Of a DNA stretch of 64,000 bases, positions 52,007-64,000 are shown in pieces (position 1 is the first letter of the stretch; every line of letters starts with the position of its first letter). The stretch comes from Formicarius rufipectus (taxonomy: Eukaryota; Chordata; Aves; Passeriformes; Formicariidae). The notes under the pieces were generated by a model that was not told the origin of the DNA, ran no database searches, and saw nothing but the letters and a program-made list of their open reading frames with translations. The position numbers and the translations under genes were made by a program. The DNA lies in NCBI GenBank assembly GCA_013399695.1, contig VXAU01006135.1, forward strand, positions 1,869,842 through 1,933,841, read 5' to 3'.

Positions 52007-55000
52007 GGTATGGGCTCATCTCCACAGAGATTTGTCTCTGTTACTGGAAGTCTTTCTGTCTTGGCCTCTACAGGGCTGATTTTGAGAAATTGCTTATCTT
52101 TAGGGTGGAGTGGACTGTCAGTGGCACAGATCTAGTGACAGCTGGGTAGGATCAGAAAAGTTTCCGAATTTTACTCAACACCTAGCCAAACCCATTTTGT
52201 GGACACTTGCCACATTTCCAAGTGCAGTCAGCTCCAGTGAGCTTTCATGAGTTTGTTTGGAAAACCCATCTGCTGGTTTTGGCCCCAAAGAAGCCAGTTT
52301 TGCTGCCCTGAAAATCTGGCCATTGCTATCTCAAGTTGAACATACTAAAATAGCAGACTCTGGTAGGAACTTGCCAAAAATCATCAGTGCTAGAGACCAA
52401 GATTTCAGGCATTCTGGCTTCTGGTCCCACATCCTAGTCACTAGGAATGCCAAGTTAAATTATATTTTACTGGCAATGTATATCTGTGTCTTTTCAGTAT
52501 TTTCAGTACTGAATTGGGATGTTGTGCTCCAGCCCAGCACTGGCAGTTGCATATCCTTCAAAGCAGATGTGAATCTTTTTATGAGGAAAGAGCTACAGCT
52601 CATAAAAATACATAGGAAATCCCAAACACTCATCACTTAGCAACTTTTTGCAGTGAACTGATTGTACTTCTAGATTGATGATTTGTGGCTGACTCTATTC
52701 CAGTCACATCCATTTAGCTACACAGTCTCCATACTTGAAATGCATCTGGAGCATCGTGGTCTGGAATTTTTTGGGGTTTTGAGTCATCATTTGCATGGTC
52801 TAAACACAGACATCTAGCAAAAAGAGTAAGACAGTGCACATGAAGGGCAGTGGGGTAAGTGTCCCTCCTTTATGTGGAATACACATAATAAATTTGCAGG
52901 CTTTCCATCCTGGACAGTCCTGTCCAATCAGCAGACACATTAAAATGGGAAAGGAGGCCTGCCTAGTGGCATCATATGGTCTGCCTTATTACCCAACAGT
53001 CATAGAATGTTTTACTGCGGCAAAATGTTCCCAAATTGAAATTTCAATCCTGATTGGAGTCAAATGTTTTTGAGGCTGTGGTGCTAGAAATGTCTCCTGT
53101 ATCCGTATAACAATGTGAGAAGGAATTTTATAACTCTGGAAAGCAGTTGAGATGTTTGGATGCCAGAATGGTCAGTCTCATTTAATTGCAGAGCTGTGAT
53201 GCAGTAACACAACTGGTCCTCACTGTCCTTACAACCTATGATCTACTGATTGTGGTCCTCCATCGCTGCACAAAGTGACTTTGTTCCCCTCAGTTAGACC
53301 ATTACAGGCAAAGGAATTTGTCTGTGAAACCTGGAGGGCTGCAGGTGAAGGTTCTGGGATATCCTGACTTGGGTCAGTGACTGACAGCAGTTTCCCTCTC
53401 ACGCTGACAGAGCCCATCTGGGAGGTTCTTGGCTGCTGTTCCCACTGCTTGCTTCCTTCACATGGATTTGTGTTTCAGCCACACCAGAAGCCAGAGTATT
53501 TATTTGTGGAACCCTCTGTTAACCAGAAGAGGGAGGGAGCAGTCAGGAACAATAGTTTTTTTAATGTGCTTTAAGTCAATTACTGTCTGTGCTTACCATG
53601 CACATTAAAATTGGAGTTAAAATCCACCATGCCTTGCTCTGCCATTTGAGGTATTTGCTGCTCATCATTATCAATTCCTTTGCATGCAGCCCCTCTCACA
53701 GACGCTTGGTTTTCTCTGGAGCTGACACTAGCACTGTTCCACTGGGCTGGCGAAATGTGGTGAGCCAGTGTGTTCCCTGGGAGACTGGCAGTTTTCCATT
53801 TATTTCCCTGCTCTGGAAACAGGCCTAGCTGTAATGGCCTAACATATCTTAAAACAGGCAAATTACTAATTCAAGTCAGTGAGCATATTTTCATTTTAAA
53901 AGAGTAACAAATTAAATAAACTCCCTGCATTTTGCATTTGAGACCTCAGTGTTTCATCTGCTGTAATCTAATTCACCCATTCATTTCCTGCACATTCATT
54001 TTATCCCATTATTTGAGATTTCCTTTGCTTTTAGTCCTGTGTTTTGAAGAGACCTAGAGTTACAGCAGAGAATAGATGAGAGACTCAAAGGTAAATAAAA
54101 GAACAAACATGCCATGATACAGCTTGATGTGTTTCTAATCAATCTGCTTATTGCAGCTGGATCCTTAGTTAGGTGTGCAGCTTTTCTGTTTCAAGTTGAT
54201 GAAAAGTTCTTTAAAAATAGGTGAAGTGGGGCCATGTGCAAAAATCCACCAGCTACTAACTGTTGCCTTTTTTATTTTTTTTTTAGCTATAACAATGATA
54301 GTTGCAGATTTTAAGATAAACTGGGACCTAAAGACTTTTTGGGGTGTTTTTAACCAACCAAACTCGAGCAACAAAATCTTGCTTAGCAGTGGAATATATA
54401 TGTGTTTATTTGAGCCTCGTTGCTGAAGGAGAGTTCCCTCTCAGCCAAATGGTGGCACAGCAATGTCTTGCTGTTGCTTTACTGCATGTCCTGTACTTGT
54501 TCTTTGGAGACAGAATATTGTAGCTGTTTGGCCCTATCATCTGAAGGCTTTTTCACCATCACATTAAAAAAAACCCCTCTCCAACACAAGTATTGTGTCA
54601 TTCATATTTGGTTCAGCCTCCTTTAAAAGTGTATTTCAATAGTTTCATACGAGCACAATCATTCAGAACTCCTTTATATTTATTTCCCAAAGAATATATC
54701 CTATTTCTGTTACAGATTAATTGTCACATTCTTTTTAACCTGCAGGCTGTGGTGAGGTGACTGCAGGAGACCAGCAGCTACTCAGTGTTAGCAAATGGGC
54801 CTGAAAACACAAATCACTTCTTTCTTGACATGTACTAGATACAGTCCAGGATATGTTGGCATTAGCAGTTGCCATATTGCATTAGGATCTGTGCTGATTA
54901 GATTTTCAGTAATAGGAGCAGGGCAAATATATTATATAGTTACACAATTAAATATATAGTTAGACTGAGGGTGAAAGGATGGAGTAATGAAAAAAACAGG

Positions 55001-55639
55001 GGATAAGACAGGCTTTTTCTTTGGAAAGAGCAAATGTGGAGAGGTCACATTGGAGGCAGCAGGAAGTTTAAACAGAATTTAAGGTGGTTGATTGAGGAAA
55101 TATCTTGACAGAACAATGGAAATGACATGTTATGGAAGAGTGAATGATTAACTTGCCTGTGAAGAACCAGTAGGTAATTGGAGCTAGATTGAGGTGGGCA
55201 GAGTGGTGTCACAGGATCTAGGATTGGAGCAGATGAGGGGTGCTGAGGTGAAGAAGGCAAGAAAAAAATTTTTGAAGTGCATTAAGCCTTGAGAAAGAAA
55301 AACGGTAGAGAAGCGACTCAGAGTAGAGGAGGTTTGGTCCAGATTTAGTGCAGCTTCAGTGAAGCTGTGTTTACCAAGAAAAAGTGCTAAAAAGTGCTAA
55401 CATTTTTTCAGCCATTGTGGCTGCATATCTAACACTTGCAGTTGACAGTGCTGTTTTGCCTTGGTTTCATTTCTTTCTTTCCTTTCCCTTACAACTGTTA
55501 AAAGCTCCTTGAAGTTAATGTAAAGACTTTGGTTGATTTTTAGTGGACTATGAATAAGCCTCTTCTTATGTCATGGCTGAATGCTGATTTCTGAGCTGCT
55601 CTGGTTCCAGACAGTGTCTATAATTGCATGTTATTATCT

Positions 55640-56430
55640 GAAAAATAAAGATTTTAATTGCTTTCTAGAAAGCTTCATAGGAAAATAATCCATATTGTTT
55701 TGCTTATTTTAATTGGAGGACTTTTCCACACCATAATATGCCCAAGTGGGCCCGTTCTATCATGTTCTCCATTTTATTTTGAAATGACTTGAAGAGTTAA
55801 TACTTTGTTATTGGGCGATTTTTCTTGATCTCCAGCCACAGAGATTTGTTTCTTAAAATAATGCATGTCTTATTTTTCATAGCTGATGTGACTGATTCAG
55901 ATTGGATTATTTCCTTTGACCCAAACTGGGGCTGGAGTTCGAAGATCCAACCAATCTGTGGGCAGCCCTTTTTTTCTTTAATAGCAGACTAATTGGCAGA
56001 CCAATTAATCTGCTCATCTGTGAAAAGAAAATTTATAGCAATAAGTAGTTCTATTTCCAGAAGTCATTCTCTAAAGTAACATTACAGTGGCCTTGTTTAC
56101 TTCATGCCCTGAAACACGATCCAGTGCTTCAACAGTAGCACAGGTCAATTAGTGGACAAATTAAGCAATTATTAGCCACTAACAAGGGTGACTGGCATCA
56201 TTACCCTTCCTGTTTACCAGCAAACTGTTATTTTAATACAAAGATCAACAAATAAATTAGGGCATCTGTTGTATTGCCATGTCTGCCTTGCAGTAAATGA
56301 TATTAAATGGGCTTTGGTTGCTGCCAAATTCTTAGCCCTGGCCTAATGAGATACACTGATATGTCTCTTGCTGATTACAGAAGCTGTAAAATTTAGTTTG
56401 TATTGATTTATTAACTGGAGGACCAAGTTC
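55640..56430. promoter_or_regulatory. Candidate conserved noncoding element with homeodomain inverted repeat
   Basis: About 800 nt of repeat-free AT-rich sequence dense in TAAT/ATTA cores (TTTTAATTGC, TTTTAATTGGAGG, CAATTAGTGG, TTAAGCAATTATTAG). At its centre is an inverted repeat: AGCAGACTAATTGG (55983-55996) and CCAATTAATCTGCT (56001-56014), 13 of 14 positions complementary with a 4-nt loop, each arm carrying a TAATTG/CAATTA site. The lack of simple repeats or transposon signatures and the motif density suggest a constrained intronic enhancer. This is inference and needs alignment. Confidence 0.4.
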
Positions 56431-58299
56431 TCTGCCATGGTATTTTTTTTTAATAGTCTGATATCTGTCTTTTTATTTTAAATGTTATTGATCCAGACTA
56501 TTTCAGAGGGTCCAGAACTATTGGGTTCCTCTGAGAGACAAAGTTATTTGCTAACTGTATTTATTATTTGGATGCTTACAATAATTTTTCTGGTGAGGTT
56601 ATGCTTTCATCTGATGCTTCTCTCATGTCCCTTAGAATTGCCTTTACTTCCACGTTAAAATTCTGTGAGCCAGTTCTTCTCAACTCTTGCTTTGTATTTT
56701 TATGATGGGGTAAGCTTTCTTCTGGCTTAACTGCCTCCTAAACAAGAAAATAAATTAAACCTCTTTAGCATGGGTGAACTTGGCAGCAGTACCCCCAGTA
56801 GACTGTGACTGGGTCTCGTTTGACACGATGCTCCTGGGTGCCAAGGTCAGTCTCTTGCTTTAGTCAGGTGCAACAGTGAACCACACAGAGCAGAGGCTCA
56901 CCCATTATGTGTTTGTGGGCAGCCTTCCACATCTTACCTTGGTTAGGGAAGGGTAATTTGCTGTATGGAGCTGAAAACTGTATCTTCTAGTTGCCAAGAT
57001 GCTGTTGCCAAGCTCTGTGAGTGAGGCTGCATCGGTAACCGGGGCAAAATGAGCAGAACCTGGATGAGCCCCTTCCCTGGCACAGTCACAGCCAGAGTGA
57101 AGCTCTGGGAGTTTGGGTTCTTGTGCTGCCTCCTGAATGAGAAGCTGTCACGTTATTCCTGAGGTATTCATGGCCCTCCCTGCTGCATGAAGAACTGGAG
57201 CATGTGCATTCTTGGTGTGCTGCCAGATTACAGGGCAGAATTGTTGTGCCAAGGCCTTTGGTGAAGTGGTGATTGTGTCCAACGTGGTATTTATGCTGTT
57301 TTTATTGCAGCTGCCTTAAAAGGTCATACTTAACCTAGGATAAAGCTTTTTCTGAACACAGTGATTTCTGAACAGTTAAATCCTCCAAGTGTTTTAGAAA
57401 ACAAAGTGATGTCATGTTTGAGTATAGTTGAGTCTAGTTGCAAGCTCTTTAAAACTAAAACCAGCATAGCATCTTGAGAAACCATGGACTAAGTGTGGGG
57501 CTGTTTTCCTTTAAGTACTTTGAAGCTTTCCAGGTATGCTCACTGTGGATTATGTTTCAGGCACTGCCAGAAAACAGTTAGAGCAGCAGTTTAACATAGC
57601 TAAGCTTTTCATGTTTGCATACATTTAGGAAATCTGGTTATTCAGGATCCAACTGTGTCCCCGTCGTTTCTTCATGTTCTTGCTGTTGTATAACGAACAA
57701 AAGTCACAACAGCAGCCAAAAAGCAGATCAGTGCTCAGTTTCCTTCACTGGGAGGAGGTAATTGCAGAAACATTTCCTGAGCAATGCAATTATGTGTATG
57801 CTAATTTGCCTTAGAAATTCAGGTTTAGCTTCTTCTCAAGCAGAAGACTTGGTTACAGAAAGGGACTTTCCCCTCTTCAGGATTAGTCACTAATAGATGA
57901 AAAAATTGCTGATATTTGGAGTCAATTATACCTTGATCATCTTAGACGTTTCAAAAGCCTCATTTTTTTCCATGAGCCTCACCAAAATAACATTCATTCC
58001 AACAGCAGCATAGGTTCAGATTTGTTAGCATTTGAAACACTAAGTAAGCCTTAGGAAATCAGCTCAATGAAGGAGCTGCACAGGATGTGGGATTTTGGTT
58101 GCACGTTTAATGCATGTTTTCAACCAAGCTATAAACAAGTGCATGTAACCTGGCATGTTACTCAGATCTTAGTTTTATTTTTAAATATTTTGATTGACTC
58201 ACAAAAAATCAGTTCTAAAGCCAGCTTTTTTGAAGTTTCATGCCATCTCTTCTATGCCGAATTGTCGCTTGTTATATCTATTCCCTAAGGCTTTACCCT

Positions 58300-58500
58300 G
58301 TCCAGCATTAAATGTTTCTGATGGCAGGATTCCACTCTTACCCTGGAGAGACAATTCCACAGTTTAATAGAGCTCACCATTAGTGAAATTCTACTGATGA
58401 GCAGCCTTAATTTTTCTCTGTTTAATTTTATCCTGCTACTAGACTGTAGTGATTGATTTATTCTGGGGAAATTCAGTAAATGGTTCCTGCTTCACAGGAT
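58300..58500 (-). mobile_element. Ancient CR1-family LINE relic
   Basis: The sequence follows the layout of old sauropsid CR1 3' regions in reverse orientation. GATGGCAGGATTCCACTC, then GGAGAGACAATTCCACAG, ATTAGTGAAATTCTACTGAT, AGCAGCCTTAATTTTTCTCT and TTTAATTTTATCCTGCTACT correspond in order to the blocks for short lesion, 'aaattcttcctgat', 'agcctaaat' and 'ttaagcccattact'. It is strongly diverged, much older than the copies at 0.4, 23.1 and 60.6 kb. The family call is from memory of consensus patterns. Confidence 0.6.
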
Positions 58501-59469
58501 GGACCTTACAATAAATAGCAAATTGTCATGACCTATCTGTGGGTGTCCTGAGATTACACAGGAACTCAATTTATCTCAACATTAATTCCCTGGAAGCTAT
58601 TTCTGTCAGTACCAACTCAGTGGAGGAATAAGCAATGAATTTAACTGCCAGATTCTCCTGCCCCAGCCCCAGCCTTGGGGCAAGGCAATGTTTAGTCGCT
58701 CCCTGAGCACAAGGCCAAGAGGCATGACCCTCCTGCAGGCTCTGGTGCCTTGAAGGAAGGGCATTTAGGATCTGCTTCCCCTGTCACTTGCCTTGGTTCC
58801 ACAAGAAAGGACCTGATGAGGTGGAGTTACTCCTGGTTTTCGAGTGGAAAATAAATGAAGAATATGACCTTATAAATTCTGGTCTACCAATCCCACAGTA
58901 TCTCTGTGCCTGGTACAGAGGTTATGTAACTTCCCCAGTTTTCATGAGGCATTTTATATGTCTTTATAGATGCAGGTGATCTGAGTGAGATCTGTGTTCA
59001 TATGTTTGGGGTAGGTCTGGCCATATGCTCAAATGAATATGAGGTGCCTTAACTCAACAAGTTGCCACTAATGAGCTGATCTGCAGTATGAGCCCACTTA
59101 TGAAGGCTGGGTATGTAAGATATCTTTGTTTCACCAGTTAGGAAAAGAAATGTTTTGTTAGCAGGGCTCAGCTGATAAGCAGTAACTTCTCCCTCTATGG
59201 AAACTTGTCAGTGTCTGATAATGCAGCCATAGTGTACTTGCATTGAGAAGATAGACTAAGGTATTTCTCCTGAAAGTTCTTGGAGTTTCAAGAAGGCGGC
59301 AGGTGCTACATGACTGCAAGTAGTTTGTTCTGTTGGAAGCAGGAGCAGTGCCAGGCACCAAGAGGAAAGGTCATTCTAGTCTTTTACATATGAAATTTCA
59401 GATAGGTATCGGGAAATCATTGATGTCATAACTCCCCCTTTTCAAACTCTGTCTTCATTTTATTCCCAG

Positions 59470-59584
59470 GTATAATTGATTTCCTTGTGAGCCACCATCC
59501 TATTGCTAAAGTACTGAGAGATCACCTGGTCTTCAAGATTGTACCCATGCTCAATCCTGATGGAGTTTACCTAGGAAATTACAG
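59470..59584 (+). CDS. AGBL4: AGBL4 / CCP6 internal exon with NPDG motif
   Basis: The next AGBL4 exon, 115 nt, bordered by TTCCCAG| and ACAG|GTATGG. The first two bases (GT) complete the glycine codon started by the upstream exon. Then 37 codons follow and two bases (AG) remain for an arginine codon finished in the following exon, so the exon is phase 1 to phase 2. The peptide starts IIDFLVSHHPIAKVLRDH, continues LVFKIVPMLNPDG and ends VYLGNY. The NPDG segment is a hallmark of the cytosolic carboxypeptidase branch of M14 and lies between the HxxE zinc motif and the downstream NRxW substrate-binding region, which should sit in the next exon beyond 64000. Differences from the mammalian protein as I recall it are conservative (for example SHH for SQH and IVP for IAP). 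The exon is not a multiple of three, so skipping it would shift the frame. Confidence 0.94.
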
Positions 59585-60454
59585 GTATGGTGTGGGATAT
59601 GAATCTGTGTATTGTTTTATCTGCATTATACACCGGGCACTGTTTTGTCACTGAATCTTGTATAGTTTGTTTCAATTAATTCCTCTTAAACTGGAGATTT
59701 TCTTGTGACCATAGGCTTCCTGGAGTTTCCATCAAGGAAGGGGGCTCACGGTAGCAAATTTGTTTGCTTCAAGAGATAGAGAGCAAGTCTTCAGAAAAAC
59801 AGGGTATCTGCTCTGCAAGCCTCCTCTAAGTGTGGGAGTTAATGTCAGCTTAGAGTTAGACCTTTAGCTGTGTTTCATAAATGCATTCATTATGCTGCTC
59901 ATCAGCCTCTATGTAAATGTGTCAGTCAATCACAGTTCCCTTAAACTACCCAGATCATCCATTAAAGTCACAGTTTTCATTCTGTTATTGTACCATAATA
60001 GATAAGGATACGTGGAATGGAATAATCATTCCACCCTATGCTAATTCTGCTTCATTTTAGTATTTGAATTACTACTCTACTACTTCCTCTGTTGACATCG
60101 TATTCAGATAATCTTTTGTTTTCCCTAAAATTGTTTTGCTCTTAATGCATTTATTTACAAAATAAATGTGCTGCTGGAGGTGATAATGAAAAGCAGTTGA
60201 TTAGCTGATGATTTGTTTGTGGGGGCAATTACATGTACCACACAGTTCTCTGGAGAAGCCCCTGAGAAATGTAATATACTGCGTGTGGTTTTGCTTACAG
60301 CGCAAGACTGAAGAGCACAATTCACTCTGCAGCCAGGCTACCTTGAGCTTTGATCTAATTAGATATTGCAATGCTAAGCAGAAGAAGGCTGGCTTATTGT
60401 AAGGGTGAGGAGACCAGTGAGGAAGAAGCTAGAAGGTGCAGAAAATGGGGCTGC

Positions 60455-60706
60455 TGGCAGTTCTTTGTTGAGGGAACAGCCTCAGATTGTGTCCAGGGGA
60501 GTTTTACATTGGATATGAGGAAAAAATTCTTTGCTGAAAGGGTGTTCAGGCATTAGAACAGACTGCCCAGGATAGTGGTGAAATCACTACTCGTGGAAGT
60601 GTCCAAAAAAACGTGGGAATGTGATGCTTAGGGACTTGGCAATGCTGAGTTCATGGTTGGACTGGATGGTTTTAGAGGTCTTTTCCAACCCCTATTATTC
60701 TGTGAT
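60455..60706 (+). mobile_element. CR1 LINE 3' fragment with terminal octamer
   Basis: CR1 in forward orientation. GTGTCCAGGGGAGTTTTACA, TTGGATATGAGG, AAAAAATTCTTTGCTGAAAG, AACAGACTGCCCAGG, GTGGAAGTGTCC, GTGATGCTTAGGGACTTGG and GGTTGGACTGGATGGTTTTA are all in consensus order. It ends with TTTTCCAACCCCTATTATTC and the diagnostic octamer ATTCTGTG (60697-60704). The 5' limit is uncertain because the region 60380-60455 is too diverged to assign. Confidence 0.9.
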
Positions 60707-60977
60707 GTGTGCTCCTTGTCCCTCCTGTGCTTTGCTAATTACTAAACTCGAGTAGCAGGGAGCTGCATGGGTGATTTCAACAGTGGTTATTTATGTTCCA
60801 AGTGAAACTTCTGAGAACACATGATCTCCTTCAGCTGCAGGGATACTCCCTCAGCTCTTGACAAATCCAAGATCAGATTATGATATTGCAGTATTGGAGT
60901 CTGCCAGCACTAGGAACTTATTAGAATGTGTCATCATACATGAATAAAGCCCTAAAATGGCTCTAGAATCTGATACT

Positions 60978-61042
60978 ACATCACTTTCCTCTGTTCCAGG
61001 TGCCTTACACATCACTTTCCTCTGTTCCAGGTGCCTTACACA
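60978..61042. repeat. Perfect 31-bp tandem duplication
   Basis: A 31-nt unit beginning ACATCACTTTCCTCTG and ending GTGCCTTAC occurs twice head to tail without a mismatch (60978-61008 and 61009-61039), followed by the first three bases of a third unit. The identity indicates a recent event. Confidence 0.95.
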
Positions 61043-63165
61043 TAAGCAACTCTCATTTGCAATTAAGCAGTTTTTGTTTTCCACCATAAATTCACTTGCC
61101 CTGTAGGTTTTTTCCCCTACATTATTATTTACAGTTTTTGAGAGGCATGCAGCTTTACAGGCATGCATATGGCTCATAACTTGAAAAGCCTTTGGGGGAC
61201 CCAGGTACTACAAAAGGGCATGTGAATTAATTTGGAATTGCTGAGCCTGATGGTAAACTGTTGGGTTAGTTTTTCAAAATATGCAGAATTTTCAACCCTC
61301 CTGAACTAAAGAGACTTTTAATGAGGTAGTTGGAAAAACATTTGATTTTCTTGCAATTCTTCAATGTATTTACAAATGGCCCAATGTAACTAATAACTTA
61401 AAAATGAAGGTAATAAGCAAAATGCTACCTATTATCTTGAGAAGAATATAAAAAAGCCTAGTAATGTGCCAGCATTGCAGTTAACTAGTGCTGAGTGAAT
61501 AATTTACAGCAAACACTTTATTTCTTGCTCATGCAAAATCCACAAGCAAATCACAATTTATTTACTTGAGTTTAGTAGTTGAATTTCTAAACAAAATCTC
61601 TAAGGATCACTTGCTTGTATTTGAAAATTTAACTCTGAGGCTTCTCAGTGATTGGCTAGATAACTCTGTTTCATCTCTTTTGGTCTTTGTTCAGATAAGC
61701 ACATAAATAGGACTTTCAGAACTCTTCCATGTTGCATGGTCTAACACAGATCTATTGGCTGGGGACAATCCCCTGCTTTTGTAAACAGGGGTGCCATATG
61801 CAGCAAGAGCAGTTTTAGGCATTTGAACTTCTCCTTCCTGTTATCTCCCTCTTTCTCAAAGCAGCAGCTGGTGACTATTTCTTTGGTTCATTGAAGGTTC
61901 ACATTCAGAGCTATGCAAGCTAAGATAATGAAATGGGTAATTAAACCTCATGCTTGAGTTTGTAAATTGATCTCCTGCCAGCGTGAGAGAGATTTTTTTA
62001 CCCCACCAGTACTCTGTGCTTTGCACAACTGGCAAAGTACACCGTCGGATGCACTTCACTGTCCCCTGAAACCCCAGGCACAGTGGGCACCACTAAAAGC
62101 CTGAGTGTGTCAGCAATTCTCCTAGAAGGCATGGGATATACTAGTTCTCCTGAGATCAAAACAGGAGCTAACAATTCATTTACCCAGGATGATATGGTAC
62201 CAGTTGGCTGATGAGATTTTCTTCATGTCGTTTTGGGGGATGAGTCCTGTGCTCTCCTCCAAAGTCCTTGTTGCTTTGTTCTTGTGAACTGAGGCCTGGG
62301 AGTCTAAGCCAAATCTGCAACGATGCTGCCAAGAATTGCCTGTTTTCTATAAACTGTTGCTCATTCTCAAGAGAACAGACCAAATGGGTTGTGACTCTAG
62401 AGGGACTTTCATGTGGTGCGGTGTTCATAATGAGCAACAAGTGAGTTTAATATTGCAGCTATAAAGCAAAGTGCTGGCAGCACAGACACATCTGTGGGGA
62501 AAGTTGCTTATATGTCTTGTGTACATTCAGGTGGCTCTAAAAGAAATGGTCAAGGAAATGAATTCCAGTGCTCAGGGTACTAAGATGCAGGGAAACAGGG
62601 TGCTGAACTTTACTGATTTATTCAAGTTTATGCAGGAGTTTAAGAATTTGGGGACCCATACATTTAGGAATGAAAAGACAAAGTTCCTTGTGGGATGTAG
62701 AAAGATGATTAAGCAGAAACAATTCTACTTTAGAGTGTTTGGAAAGTCTATACATAATCTGAAAAAAGTTGTTGGGGTTGGTTTTTTTTTTAATAATGGG
62801 TCCTATCTCTTAATAATTTAAGTGCATTAACTAAGAGAGTTGGTGAAAATACCTCTACTTAGACTTCATTTCCAGTGAAATTTCTGACTGTTTAAAAACC
62901 AGAATATCTAATTTTGAGTTTCTGATGTGAGAAATGAAAAACCACAAGCAAACCATGCTACAGTAGATCAGAGTGGGCTGGGTAGGAGTGTTAAGCAAAT
63001 AAGGTGCAGAGAAGTGGAGCCCTCAGAGTGCTGCAATTTACCTGCAAGCCAAAGTACTGAATGGCTAACTGGGATTTCTCCTGCTTGCAGTGCTACCTGT
63101 TTGCTGTTTTGCTGGCATCATACTCTTTTGAGAGGATGATTACTGCACTGAACTCTCTTCAGTGG

Positions 63166-63231
63166 GAAAACAAACAAACAAAAAACCAAAAAAAAAAACC
63201 CAACAAAAAACCAAAACAAAACAAAAAACCA
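63166..63231. repeat. AAAC/AAACC low-complexity tract
   Basis: About 65 nt almost only of A and C (CAAACAAACAAAAAACC and similar), in the intron after the NPDG exon. Confidence 0.85.
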
Positions 63232-64000
63232 CCTCCATAATCCTCCTCTTGTCACATGAATATACCCAGCTCCTACTAACATAATGACAAGTACCTTCCA
63301 CGCTGTGGCCGAGAGTGTAGAGCCTTTCTCCAAACAAGAACAGAGGCTTCGCCCTTTTCTTGATGTCTTTTAAGCTTGGTATTACTGCACTTCTAAGTGA
63401 ACTTTGTAAAAAACATTATGCCACACGGGCTTGTTAATTGAATTGTCCAGGAAGATGCTATTGGTTGACCCAGCTGAAATGGTGGGACTTGAGCATAAGT
63501 TGTCCTCTGTTCTAGCTGGCAACTTGTCCTCAGCTCTTGCCTGAATTGAAAACCCCCTTATGCTGGGGATGCATGACTTGATCTTTAGTTTTAGCTTGAA
63601 AATAAAAATAAAAACATTTGTGTGTTTCTCCATAACCTATTCTCACCCTCTCTGATGGATTAAACTGTGAAACAGCTTTCAGAAATAAAGGAAAACTAGT
63701 TAAGGGAAGAGATATTTCTCAACTTTTCTCTCTCTGTTTGCAATACAGCATTATCATCTTCTGATCCTATTGCCATCCCCAGGGACATGGAGGTAGACTA
63801 AGGGGGGAGGAAAAAAAAAGTGTTCTTGATTTAAAAGTCGTGCATCCCCAGGCTTGGCCTGAACTTTCCTTTATCGAGAGCTTGTTCTTCAACTGGCATT
63901 CTGCAGCTGAATGCTGAAATGTGTCCCTGCAGGCAAGATGACTGTACCACACCGCCTCAGATTAGTTCCAATTTGTCAGCCTCACCTTTGAAAGACGAAA

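Larger units (their letters stand above)
38127..59469 (+). other. AGBL4: AGBL4 intron between HPGE and NPDG exons (21.3 kb)
   Basis: The intron begins GTGAGT and ends TTTTATTCCCAG, and it interrupts a glycine codon (G|GT). Both flanking exons read in the same frame through it. No additional exon, nested gene or RNA gene was recognised inside. AGBL4 introns are known to be very large in mammals, where BEND5 is nested in the gene; none of the BEND5 peptides I would expect is visible here. Content worth naming is listed separately: a CTCF-like/G-run site, a DR1-like site, an AT-rich element with an inverted homeodomain-type repeat, and an old CR1 relic. The remaining stretches (38.2-42.0, 42.5-46.4, 46.8-51.9 and 52.1-55.6 kb) show unremarkable intronic sequence with occasional A- or T-rich runs. 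Confidence 0.92.
59585..64000 (+). other. AGBL4: Start of the next AGBL4 intron (3' end outside window)
   Basis: The intron opens with GTATGG after the NPDG exon. The expected continuation of the protein (a short segment leading into an NRHW motif) was not found before 64000, so the intron continues beyond the window. It contains a CR1 copy with a recognisable 3' end (about 60455-60706), a perfect 31-bp tandem duplication (60978-61042) and an AAAC-type low-complexity tract (63166-63231). The stretches 61043-63165 and 63232-64000 show no recognisable gene or repeat. Confidence 0.85.

Noticed and set aside
38127..59469. Nested BEND5 gene, as in the mammalian AGBL4 locus
   Set aside because: No BEND5-like peptide was recognised on either strand; in other species it may lie in a different intron.
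1..64000. An undescribed multi-gene system, CRISPR array, or bacterial or viral gene cluster
   Set aside because: The window is vertebrate intronic DNA with two exons of a known gene; nothing in it resembles such a system.

Overview
This is vertebrate genomic DNA that is almost entirely intronic. It looks avian. CR1 LINE copies carry the diagnostic 3'-terminal ATTCTGTG octamer and sequence of the type abundant in neoavian and songbird genomes. There is also a sauropsid-type MIR remnant, the intergenic composition is AT-rich, and no open reading frame exceeds about 156 codons. None of the prokaryotic hallmarks (operons, packed ORFs, CRISPR) is present. The species cannot be read from the window.

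The only protein-coding sequence I can support is two internal exons on the + strand of AGBL4 (cytosolic carboxypeptidase 6, CCP6), at 38037-38126 and 59470-59584. Both have clean AG/GT splice borders, and the reading frame continues from one to the other across a 21.3 kb intron. Together they encode the first zinc-binding segment (HPGE) and the NPDG segment of the M14 carboxypeptidase domain. The remaining exons, including the one with the expected NRxW region, lie outside the window.

Layout: 1-38036 is the upstream intron and contains a CR1 copy near 420-740, a MIR-like SINE near 17 kb, a truncated CR1 near 23.1 kb and several AT-rich stretches that look like conserved noncoding elements. 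38127-59469 is the intron between the two exons. It holds a CTCF-like motif fused to a G-run tract at 42.1 kb, a nuclear-receptor DR1-like site at 46.5 kb, a notable homeodomain-type inverted repeat at 56.0 kb inside an AT-rich candidate element, and an old CR1 relic at 58.3-58.5 kb. 59585-64000 is the start of the next intron. It holds a CR1 with an intact 3' end and a perfect 31-bp tandem duplication.

I found no undescribed multi-gene system. The most interesting signals are noncoding symmetric motif arrangements inside this large intron pair. They include inverted homeodomain, POU octamer, forkhead and SOX motifs. These are candidates for long-range regulatory elements, and cross-species alignment would decide the question. 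All statements about conservation here are inference, because no alignment was possible.
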